Part shown: positions 39,601-45,592 of the stretch, one piece after another
Position numbering within the stretch: the first letter of the stretch is position 1
Layout of the letters: every line of letters starts with the position of its first letter
DNA from: Petrosia ficiformis
Taxonomy: Eukaryota; Porifera; Demospongiae; Haplosclerida; Petrosiidae
DNA length: 64,000 nucleotides
NCBI GenBank assembly: GCA_947044365.1
Contig: OX345637.1
Coordinates: 8,328,343 to 8,392,342, forward strand
Reading direction: 5' to 3'
Position numbers and translations under genes: made by a program
Notes under the pieces: generated by a model
Seen by the model: the letters and a program-made list of their open reading frames with translations, nothing else
What the model was told of the DNA's origin: nothing
Databases searched by the model: none

Positions 39601-42292
39601 CATTATATGGAAAAGGTGATATTCCTATTATATTAGCTGATTTAGCTTGTACAGGTTCTGAAGAAACGATCATAGATTGTGAAAAAAATGTGTATGGTAT
39701 AACACATTGCTATTCCAGTGAAGTAGCAGGTTTACAATGTGAAGGTTAGTCCTATCTGATCACAATGCACTATTTGTATAAAGCATAGTTACATTGATGG
39801 TGGTATATCATAAATCTTATACAATTTGGTATTCATTTATTACAAGAAACCTGTATTTCATTTCAATTAGATCTTTGTAGTGATGGAGATATTCGTATTC
39901 CTGGTGGAGGTAGTTCAGGTAGAGTTGAAGTTTGTGTCAACAAAACATGGGGAGCTATTTGTGATAGCTTGTGGAGTTATACTGATGCCAGTGTTGTCTG
40001 TAAACAACTAGGATACTCACCTTATGGTATGAATCAAATAAAAGGAGAAATATTTATGATCCCCTCTCACCCCTATTGTAATAGGAGCCATTGCCGCTAG
40101 GAATGGATTCATAGATATCAATATACCAATTCAGATTAATTCACTGAACTGTCAAGGACTTGAAGATACCATTCAAAACTGTAACATCGATTATGATGTC
40201 AGTTCAGAATGTAATGCAAATGACCAGGCTGGTATTGTGTGCCAAGGTAGGCCATAATGAATATTATGCTTATAACAGGAGATCAATGATGCACAATCAA
40301 TTAAATTTTAATCAAAACACAATTTTATATTTGCTCAACTGTGTTGTTTGTAACTAATATGTATCTGAATTTATATTCTAGCTTCAAATATTACTTCAAG
40401 TGATTGTGAACATGGTGAACTGAGATTAAGTAATCATCTATATCCAACTGAAGGAAGAGTTGAAGTATGTATTAACAGAGTATGGGGAACTGTGTGTGAT
40501 AATAGCTGGAGTACTGATGATGCTAATGTAGTATGTAACCAACTTGGATACTACCCATCAGGTATAATTATATATATACTGAACATAATCAATTATAATG
40601 TATGGCAAAGCATTAGTAATATTGTCACAATCACCATTATTAGAATGATAAATCAACTATCAGATTAAAAAGTACATACATACATCACTTTGATTTATGA
40701 TTATATAAGGTGGAAAATATAATTATGGCATCCAAATTTTGATTGCTAATTTATTCAAGCAGGAGCTAAACCTCGTTATGGAGCTTTTTATGGTCAAGGA
40801 GCTGGACCTATATTATTATCTGATCTGTATTGTGCGGGTAGTGAATCAAACATTTTAGAATGTAACAGAAACATGTATGGTGTAACCCATTGTGGACATT
40901 ATGAAGATGCTGGAGTTAAATGCCAAGGTCTGTGATACATATTAATGCTGTAACATAACATTATTCTGTTCGCTATGTATATAAATGTGTAACATAATAG
41001 AAGACTTCTCAGTTATGTAAAGTGATGTGTGATATAGTATAGTTGGCTCTTGCTGGCTACAACCTTTTGTGATGTTTCTTGACAAGGAATAAATTAATAA
41101 CATGGTTGTAGCTGTATAGGCATCTAACTATTTGTTGAATGATGTCATGAAATATGAGATATTAGACAGGATAACAAATCAAATACTATATAGGTACACA
41201 TTATTTCATGATCATGGCTTCAGTATGTATGTAGCCATATGACAACCTGCAGCTGAATGTCTTAATTCTTACAACTCCATTATTTGTTTGATTATGTATT
41301 TATAATTATAATGTGTATACTATTTTTATAAGCAATAATATTTGTATAATTTGTGTTGAGTAATCTGAATCATGTTACTTATATTGCCATAATACACTAT
41401 CACTGTAAAACAGTGCATAGTACATCTCCATCAACAAAGAATCTATTACCAATGCATAAATTAATTCATTGCAAAGTGTAAACAGCATTGGAATGGCTCC
41501 ATGCAGTAACCAGATATATATGACAGCAAGTTAGAAGATTGCATGAAATACAAGATATTAGGTGGGCAGGTTTGAAGTATTTGGCTATGAAAGCCATGTA
41601 GATGCCAACCTCTCATCACTCTAACTGTAATAACCATAATTTGGTTAATTAAATGGTTGATGTTTCACAATGTTTGGTGTGCTGTGCAAGGGGTTAAGTG
41701 ATTGGTTCTGTCTGTCTGTCTGTGATCAAAAAAATATCAAAAAAAGGACTTCATACATCTTCTAAACATATCAAAACTAGTAGTAGAAGAATGTATGCAT
41801 ATCTTGGAGTAGCAGTGTAGACACGTTTTTAGAAGCAGAGGGACTTAGTGGAATGTGCACTGAAGACACGTGCGAAATTTGATAGCTGATTAATTATTCA
41901 TGAAGGATGTGGTATTTTGCATTAATTAATTCATTAATTATTCTACTGTCTAATATTAAATTCAATAATTACAATGAAAAAAAGAAATTTAAAGCTGAAT
42001 TTATAACTACCAAACTAAAGACTGCTTTGGGGCTAAAGCCTACACTTGTCCACACCTTTGTACATGTATGTAATTAATGTCTGTTGTTTTAGTTTCTCAG
42101 GGATCTGATTATTCTGATGTTTGTATGAATGATTGCAATAGTCAAGGTCAAAGACAAACTACAAAATATGAACTATTGTGTTGTGATCCTGTTAACTTGG
42201 GAAACGTTATTAAGTTCCAAGATGAAACTCATCGAATTCATTACGTATCATGTCAATCCACTATACCAAACTGGTGTCTGGAAACCCTGTAA
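14881..42292 (+). CDS. Gene B: giant secreted protein with 32 SRCR domains (67 exons, one broken)
   Basis: A signal-peptide exon, 64 intact half-domain exons and one terminal exon can be joined with GT/AG borders. Their lengths add to 11,046 nt, exactly 3682 codons, without an internal frame conflict. One further exon (17141) is broken and must be skipped. The protein of about 3681 residues would be secreted: it has an N-terminal hydrophobic leader and no later membrane helix. Each domain lacks the fourth SRCR cysteine (LGY instead of LGC) and is split over two exons, as in group A SRCR domains. It also carries an extra cysteine pair (before GDVRL and in EVC) common in invertebrate SRCRs. Large DMBT1-like SRCR proteins bind ligands or microbes (family knowledge); the role here is unknown. 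Two adjoining genes instead of one cannot be excluded without transcripts. Confidence 0.75.
15122..15956 (+). CDS. Gene B SRCR domains 1-2
   Basis: Exons 15122-15248, 15311-15475, 15532-15711 and 15771-15956. The first is only 127 bp (phase 0-1) because the start of domain 1 lies in exon 1. It contains [14 protein letters not shown] and [12 protein letters not shown]. Domain 2 ends with KCTR, not the usual DAGV-x-C-x-G. Counterparts in gene C are 53628-54444. The intron before 15122 contains (AT)n. Confidence 0.88.
16083..17064 (+). CDS. Gene B SRCR domains 3-4
   Basis: Exons 16083-16244, 16295-16459, 16636-16815 and 16891-17064. Domain 3 reads [20 protein letters not shown] and ends DASIICQG. 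Domain 4 starts with [13 protein letters not shown] and ends DVGVKCEG. The four-exon block is repeated almost exactly at 17857-18835 and again in gene C at 54570-55590. Confidence 0.9.
17141..17218 (+). pseudogene. Broken SRCR half-exon at a duplication junction
   Basis: An acceptor and 78 bp of a normal first-half exon are present ([13 protein letters not shown] to GRVEVCVN). At about 17219 the SRCR sequence stops and is replaced by sequence related to 22405-22820. The WG-x-x-C and VVC parts and the donor are missing, and the frame meets TAA at 17296. Because neighbouring exons are phase 1, splicing from 17064 to 17857 restores the frame. The intact versions are 18914-19075 and 55669-55830. 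Confidence 0.8.
17219..17856. repeat. Inserted segment related to the 22405-22820 intron
   Basis: It matches gene B's intron before 22826 over most of its length (ttcaccttcataat, agttctctgttataattagt, then caacttacaa...cctatcagcatgcatgcata). A foldback of the GTGGATATAACC family is embedded near 17310-17460. Its position between a broken exon and a restarted block suggests that the 17857-18835 duplication was made by recombination involving this sequence. Confidence 0.65.
17857..18835 (+). CDS. Gene B SRCR domains 5-6 (copy of 3-4)
   Basis: Exons 17857-18018, 18079-18243, 18402-18581 and 18662-18835. Exon lengths are the same as in 16083-17064 (162, 165, 180, 174 bp), with few base changes, including in the introns, so the duplication is recent. 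Domain 6 differs by changes such as [10 protein letters not shown] for [10 protein letters not shown]. Confidence 0.9.
18914..20156 (+). CDS. Gene B SRCR domain 7
   Basis: Exons 18914-19075 and 19995-20156, separated by a 919-bp intron that is only 275 bp in gene C (55831-56105). The first half is [12 protein letters not shown] with [11 protein letters not shown]. The second has [13 protein letters not shown] and DASIVCHG. Confidence 0.88.
19254..19880. mobile_element. About 620-bp insertion with a GC-rich core in gene B intron
   Basis: Relative to gene C, the intron carries extra sequence between gactttat (about 19252) and atttagtgaagtaaa (about 19880). It includes a TATATAAGG-like segment near 19495. 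A sharply GC-rich stretch (19618-19742) contains GCGATACCCCCTGCGGGGC and CCTGGGGACCCCGGAGGG, unlike anything else in the window. A fragment of a retroelement is possible, but I found no coding domain or terminal repeats. Confidence 0.45.
20557..21314 (+). CDS. Gene B SRCR domain 8
   Basis: Exons 20557-20754 and 21153-21314. The first is long (198 bp) because an insert, [10 protein letters not shown], sits between the WGTIC and VACRQLG motifs. VACRQLG has Ala in place of the usual second Val. The second exon has [20 protein letters not shown] and [11 protein letters not shown]. Counterparts in gene C are 56652-56846 and 61603-61764. Confidence 0.88.
21505..21820. mobile_element. Double foldback MITE, copy 1
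   Basis: After an (AT)n tract (21507-21543), two adjacent hairpins follow. The first has arms TATGATGGTGACATCAT and GATGTCACCATCATA. The second has outer arms around TAGTATGCTAATAGGTCCTG and inner arms around GGATGTGATATAGCCC. Another (AT)n tract closes it. The second copy is at 62703-63064. Both lie just downstream of homologous SRCR exons (21314 and 61764), but in the interval where gene C and gene E collide. Confidence 0.7.
21821..22101. repeat. GTGGATATAACC-family foldback and intron remainder
   Basis: The segment aaaccatggttagg...gtggatataaccca...gaggggtatat at 21845-21990 matches 62155-62310 in the same orientation. No exon seen. Confidence 0.55.
22102..22987 (+). CDS. Gene B SRCR domain 9
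   Basis: Exons 22102-22272 and 22826-22987. The first half is [13 protein letters not shown] with an extra SYFRS before YGRVQVCV, and ends [12 protein letters not shown]. The second half ends DDAAVLCQS at a GTGAGT donor. The 553-bp intron contains the sequence also found at 17219-17830. Confidence 0.87.
23360..24868 (+). CDS. Gene B SRCR domains 10-11
   Basis: Exons 23360-23539, 23590-23757, 23851-24012 and 24713-24868. Domain 10 is regular, except that its last cysteine is followed by GC (LRCGC). Domain 11 is divergent: its first half has [17 protein letters not shown], and its second half ends SYCQKS without the DAGV motif. Its 156-bp last exon retains phase 1-1. Confidence 0.85.
24089..24563. 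mobile_element. hAT-like MITE with 8-bp target duplication ATGCATGT
   Basis: The ends are TAGTGTTGTTCCAGTTCTTA and its near-perfect reverse complement. They are flanked by direct ATGCATGT at 24081-24088 and 24564-24571. The interior is filled with degenerate AGTTCCAGTT iterations in both orientations. Eight-bp duplications and TAG-starting termini fit hAT elements (family knowledge). It carries no open frame of note. Confidence 0.85.
24869..25698. other. 830-bp intron of gene B
   Basis: AT-rich. I found no exon, inverted repeat or similarity to other parts of the window. Confidence 0.45.
25699..26306 (+). CDS. Gene B SRCR domain 12 (divergent)
   Basis: Exons 25699-25881 and 26145-26306. The domain is recognisable from [14 protein letters not shown] and [12 protein letters not shown] but departs from its neighbours: [14 protein letters not shown], then a second half with [15 protein letters not shown] and a final NDAVYINCA instead of DAGV-x-C-x-G. 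All expected cysteines remain. Splice borders are standard and phase 1. Confidence 0.8.
26307..27182. other. 876-bp intron of gene B
   Basis: Contains a short CTGTCCAT/CTGTTCAT/TGTCTGTC iteration near 26905-26940. No exon or mobile-element ends recognised. Confidence 0.45.
27183..27614 (+). CDS. Gene B SRCR domain 13
   Basis: Exons 27183-27341 and 27453-27614. The first half is [20 protein letters not shown] with [10 protein letters not shown]. The second half is unusual in ending TTANVVCPG, with [10 protein letters not shown] before it. The basic cysteine order is preserved. Confidence 0.83.
27957..29553 (+). CDS. Gene B SRCR domains 14-15
   Basis: Exons 27957-28136, 28233-28397, 28949-29113 and 29389-29553. 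Domain 14 has [20 protein letters not shown] and ends YDDAGVKCE. Domain 15 has [13 protein letters not shown], with GYSGEG instead of GYSPYG at the exon end, and ends DDAAVQCNG. The intervening 551-bp intron (28398-28948) shows nothing recognisable. Confidence 0.87.
29659..30656 (+). CDS. Gene B SRCR domains 16-17
   Basis: Exons 29659-29835, 29899-30051, 30138-30302 and 30483-30656. Domain 16 has a short 153-bp second half with [12 protein letters not shown] and DAGVVCEG. Domain 17 is canonical in its first half ([31 protein letters not shown]). It has a 174-bp second half with an acidic insert near EEFNDDSTC. Confidence 0.87.
30837..31147. mobile_element. hAT-like MITE with 8-bp target duplication TTATATAG
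   Basis: The ends TAGAGTTGGACAAT and the reverse complement of ATATCACCCAACTCTG form short inverted termini. TTATATAG is duplicated exactly at 30829-30836 and 31148-31155. It has the same terminal motif as the element at 47810-48267, so both belong to one family. The interior contains no significant frame. Confidence 0.82.
31258..31605. repeat. Dispersed repeat, copy 1
   Basis: From gaagtatccctatgattgc through ccagcattcagtaatcatg, tctacgtaagctaca and tgcatactcgcataagtgacaca, this matches 59480-59815 in gene C's long intron in the same orientation. I could not find terminal repeats, so the class is unknown. Confidence 0.65.
31725..32439 (+). CDS. Gene B SRCR domain 18
   Basis: Exons 31725-31904 and 32275-32439. 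The first half has [20 protein letters not shown] with [12 protein letters not shown] and [12 protein letters not shown]. The GRVEVC segment is altered to GKLMMC. The second half ends DIAGIKCHG. The 1068-bp intron before it holds the two repeats at 30837 and 31258. Confidence 0.85.
32666..33629 (+). CDS. Gene B SRCR domains 19-20
   Basis: Exons 32666-32830, 32958-33122, 33179-33367 and 33471-33629. Domain 19 is regular, with [20 protein letters not shown]. Domain 20 is longer in its first half (189 bp, [20 protein letters not shown]), so the usual VVCRQLG has become IACSSIG. Its second half ends GYAASACQG. The introns here are as short as 56 bp. Confidence 0.85.
33723..35012 (+). CDS. Gene B SRCR domains 21-22
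   Basis: Exons 33723-33884, 33942-34106, 34505-34684 and 34845-35012. Domain 21 has [13 protein letters not shown] and ends [10 protein letters not shown]. Domain 22 has [12 protein letters not shown] with [14 protein letters not shown], and ends with the variant [11 protein letters not shown]. Intron 34107-34504 is filled with TTAGTTATAACTA-like iterations and has no clear ends. Confidence 0.85.
35076..36127 (+). CDS. Gene B SRCR domains 23-24 (copy of gene A a1-a2)
   Basis: Exons 35076-35237, 35315-35476, 35605-35781 and 35963-36127. They match window positions 56-1153 closely, including introns, from about 35021 onward. The last exon is 165 bp here against 156 in gene A because of a few extra codons ([10 protein letters not shown]). 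Confidence 0.9.
36191..37369 (+). CDS. Gene B SRCR domains 25-26 (copy of a3-a4)
   Basis: Exons 36191-36349, 36399-36563, 36963-37142 and 37208-37369. LGY is changed to LEY in the first exon. The last exon ends with GAAT and a GTGAGTACTTTCCACAC donor that resembles the donor side of 36127 rather than its own homologues (2272, 38463). This points to a crossover at that spot. The intron at 36564-36962 contains (AT)n and a local repeat, tgctaatagcaactaaatgc. Confidence 0.88.
37433..38463 (+). CDS. Gene B SRCR domains 27-28 (tandem copy of 25-26)
   Basis: Exons 37433-37591, 37654-37818, 38040-38219 and 38296-38463. These repeat the preceding four exons; gene A has only one such block. Domain 28 has a WDSSDSD to WGSTDSD change. 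All frames stay open. Confidence 0.9.
38628..39744 (+). CDS. Gene B SRCR domains 29-30 (copy of a5-a6)
   Basis: Exons 38628-38789, 38845-39015, 39076-39255 and 39580-39744. The first has [11 protein letters not shown] where gene A has [11 protein letters not shown]. The intron 39256-39579 has the GTGGATATAACC-type foldback but not the 472-bp MITE of gene A. These exons are the ones found inverted at 62522-63955. Confidence 0.9.
39871..40927 (+). CDS. Gene B SRCR domains 31-32 (copy of a7-a8)
   Basis: Exons 39871-40026, 40085-40246, 40382-40561 and 40763-40927. Close matches to 4112-5164. Similarity to gene A continues about 80 bp into the next intron and fades where gene A's IPT acceptor stands. 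Confidence 0.9.
40928..42092. other. 1165-bp intron of gene B before the terminal exon
   Basis: The first roughly 80 bp resemble gene A 5165-5250. The rest is unrelated to gene A and contains no IPT-like frame. I found no mobile-element ends. Confidence 0.5.
42093..42292 (+). CDS. Gene B terminal exon: six-cysteine C-terminus
   Basis: Acceptor TTTTAG precedes a 200-bp exon that joins in frame from phase 1 and stops at 42290-42292. It encodes about 66 residues with six cysteines in the order C-x3-C, CC, C, C ([27 protein letters not shown]). I do not recognise the family. There is no hydrophobic segment, so the protein would be secreted. The link to the SRCR exons rests on phase and position only. 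A candidate AATAAA lies at 42583. Confidence 0.6.
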
Positions 42293-43532
42293 TAACTCAT
42301 TTTCAGTGTTTTAGTAGATTGCATGATTGTTATATGTACTGTGTTCATTAGTTTTCTGACTCGTAGTATACATTTTCTTATCATCCCTATAACTATCAAG
42401 TTTATCACACTGATCATCATTATGATATTAAATATTTGGTGTTAATGATATGTTTTTAAAATCCTATACAAAGTCTGCTTGTAATATTGTTGTTTGAAAT
42501 ACATAATTTCAGTTTTAGTTATTTCTCATCAGAAATATATATATAGTTGATTATCAATATATTGAATACACAGGCATCTTTAAATAAAATGCATTACCTG
42601 TTTGGAGTTAGGAAAAAGATAGTTGTTACTTTACCCTTACTCAAACTGACTTCTCTGATGTGTATCAGTGCTAGTACATATTAATAACAGTATTATCGGT
42701 ATTTCAAAACAGCTAGCCTCCTTCCCTCAATCTGTTGTTCATTAACAAATACATGTTTGTAGGCAACACCATTTGAGATCCCATAACTACAAAACAACAT
42801 AATCATAATTATAATTATTGGTTCATTATAATTACAAGTTACATACGTAAGTTTCTATTTGCTGCTTAAAGTTTACAACTACTAAATAGTTTATTATTTT
42901 GTTAATAAACATGTTGGTAGTTGAAATAATGTAAGTTATACATGTAGTTAACTGATGAATGACATAATGTTTTATATCTTGTATTATTTTACCAAGTATT
43001 TCTACAGGAAGAGCAAATTGTATTTGCCATTACATAATACACACTGAGTAATATTTTTGTTTATATACTATGAAAGTTTCACATCAAATATAATTATTAT
43101 TAATTTAATAATCAGTAAATAACCATAATTACAACCAATCAACCATTAAAAAAAAACAAATCAGTTTCTACAGTGATAATATTATAGTAAAAGAAGACAT
43201 ATTATAAGTCTATAATACATAATAGCTATCCAGACCCAATGAGAGAAGGAAGAGGTGGTAATTCCCTGGGGCATGGAGCTTTTGAGTATTATATATTATA
43301 TATATTATACGTTTTTGTTGAAAAAGTGAAAAATAACAACTGCAATATACATGTACAATAATTGTATTTTCTTCAATGTAAAGTTGAGCTAAGGATCTGG
43401 AATTGCTTGCAGAGCCTACTACATTGGGTCTATTTATCATTTTAAGTATCTATAGCGATCAGATCTAATGATCTTTAATAATTTGTAAATTAAATGTAAA
43501 GTGAATCTAAAGAGACCTTTGCCAGTTTCTGT
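42293..43532. other. 3' flank of gene B
   Basis: AT-rich, including the presumed 3' UTR. I found no gene or element ends up to the TTAA at 43533. Confidence 0.45.
42583..42588 (+). terminator. AATAAA poly(A) signal of gene B
   Basis: First AATAAA after the stop, about 290 bp downstream. Confidence 0.5.
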
Positions 43533-43957
43533 TTAAGGTGGTACTAGGGAGTGGGCGGATGCGACTCCAATCAGTTTCAAAATAGAATATTATATAATAT
43601 GACTCTAACCTGGTGTAATAGCAACCTTCATATCTTCTAATCACCTTTATAGGGTCCTGGAATTGATAAAACATATATAAAATGTCCATTTTTGCAATAG
43701 CGCAATAAGTACAAACCGAGAAAGCCACGCCCACCAATCATGGCGTGCACCAAGTACAATGCATTTAGAGAAAACAAATAGAGCCGTTTTCTGGAAATTC
43801 ATTTTACTTTTATAGTTACAAGAGGCTGAAGAAAGCCGAATTCTGTAGCTTTTCACTGAAACCATAAAATTTACCTTTCTAGACACTATCAAACTCCGAT
43901 ACCAACTACAGTTACCCCGCCATTGTTTCCCACCCACCGCCCCCCGTAAATAAACTA

Positions 43958-44180
43958 GAGTAATAGATCAATAATCGGACATACCTAATTTCGGACGTAG
44001 TTTTCTCCAAAACTGCATGAGATATTTTGATGAAATTTGCATGATACAAAGCTCTTCTATAGCTCTATTCACCATACTAAAAAAGGCTGAAATGTACTTA
44101 TGTTTTTCATGCTACATTCAAAAACGTTCAGGTGGACGAATATCGCTATTTTCAGACGTTTTTATCATATTTCAGACTTC
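43958..44180 (+). repeat. Left terminal inverted repeat of the pogo-like element
   Basis: Pairs with 50483-50704. Matching blocks include ATCAAT, TCGGACATA, GTTTTCTCCAAAA, GATATTTTGATG, AGCTCTTCTA, TTCAGGTGGACGAA, ATCGCTA and TTTATCATATTTCAGAC, in that order. Confidence 0.78.
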
Positions 44181-44591
44181 ACCTATTTTTTACTGATATG
44201 TTCGAGATTTTGATGTCACATTTACAGACAACAAAGACCCACACATGGACTACAACTTTATAAAAATTGGGTAAGCTATTGTTTATACGAAGTAAACTAG
44301 CAGGCTGCAAACGCAAGTCTTTATAATGTATCATTTTTTCAGACACGGAATTTCTTATGTTGTGATTGGGTTTTAAACCTAAAATATCAAAAATCGAACG
44401 CTACAACCGATTTCCAGAGGGCAACAAGAAATCCACTGAAGAGAATCAGAAAAAGACTGAAACATGCATGCACAACAGGTCTACCATAGCTGTTCACAAA
44501 AAAAATGGAAGTGGTGGACAAACCTGAACACACAGCTACACCTACAAGATAATCAAATAATTATACAACCCAAAAATAATCAGAAGCAAAC

Positions 44592-45118
44592 TTATTTACA
44601 ATCATCACACATCCAATCATCAGGAACAGTTGTGTCTTTAGGTATCCCTACACATTTGAAATGATACCAAGTCTCACATTGAACACATTCAACCATATCT
44701 GAATCGTACTGTTCTGGCATTCTACATGAGCAGAAAACTTTAACATAAAATATCTCAAGTTGACGATTTATTAAAGCTTTTCTTGATTTTTGAGGAAAGG
44801 GCTTTAGCTCAGAGCATTCCAAACAATTGAACAAATGACTACGCATTTCACTTTGCTCAAAATAAACTTCTTCTGGATTATTGCCAGCACATACTTCCAC
44901 TGCAAAGGCTATTGAGAAAACCCCACAATCCTTAGTTCCTCTTTGTTGCTGAATGGGCAAGGCCTGGATTTCTAATGCTGAACATCTTGTTGGTAAACAA
45001 TAAATATTAGCTATTTGAAGAGATGTTTCCAAGTTAATACTAGAGGACATCCTGGCACTGTCCATTAATTTCACTACTGCAGTTTCATCAGAGCTAATGC
45101 ATATCCAGTGGTTACCAC
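44592..45118 (-). CDS. Ulp1-like (C48) protease C-terminal part plus PHD finger, last exon
   Basis: The exon starts after a TTGTAG acceptor (45119-45124) and stops at 44592; 175 codons including the stop. It opens GGNHWICIS (His-Trp of C48 peptidases). It continues with MDSARMSS (the Asp position), then ALPIQQQRGTKDCGVFSIAF with the catalytic Gln and Cys-Gly. The order His, Asp, Gln, Cys is complete. After about 60 residues comes a C-terminal PHD zinc finger: FCSCRMPEQYDSDMVECVQC, then WYHFKCVGIP and WMCDDCK. Ulp1-like proteases remove SUMO or related modifiers, and PHD fingers read histone tails (family knowledge). Such proteases also occur in several DNA transposons. It lies inside the pogo-like element. 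Confidence 0.8.
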
Positions 45119-45170
45119 CTACAACGGTTATCGAATCAACATTTGAAAAGACTAAAATATATTCATATAC

Positions 45171-45346
45171 CTGTATGTAATATCTGTACTGAGAGCTTTC
45201 CTGGAGTAACTTTATGAAATGACAGCGTTTGACCTAACAATGAACACTGAAAGCCATCAACATGTTCATACTTTTGTGATAGTAGTTTCTGACATGCATT
45301 TATAATTGTATCAGGGAGCTCATGTCCAGAACAAATACGGCTGTAG
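45171..45346 (-). CDS. Ulp1-like protease, preceding exon
   Basis: The frame RICSGHELPDTIINACQKLL to VTPGKLSVQILHT joins the next exon in phase 1 through a donor at 45170 and a 52-bp intron. The usable acceptor is at or near 45347 (GAAG) or 45341 (ACAG). Both give phase 2, and an in-frame TGA stands just upstream. The micro-exons end in phase 1, so at least one unidentified exon must lie between 45349 and 45592 if they belong to the same gene. Confidence 0.65.
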
Positions 45347-45592
45347 CTTCAATGTCTGTAAGAGACAGACGCAGACATTTCATCCAACCTACTTAGATAC
45401 AGGTACAATATAACTATAATATGTATAGCTTGCATTTGTTTCATTTTACAATTTAAATAAGAATTTTAACCACTGATTGAGGGTAGGGTAGGGATCCCCA
45501 ATTTCTGGTTCCCAAGACAAGACTACTATCCACACAAACTAGTGCTACCATGTTTGCAATTTACAAACCAAAATACACACAAATTACATTAC

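Noticed and set aside
43507..43937. Minus-strand frames of 76-96 codons, repeated at 50842-51184
   Set aside because: Both sets are translations of the two copies of the TTAA-type MITE. Neither has transposase motifs.
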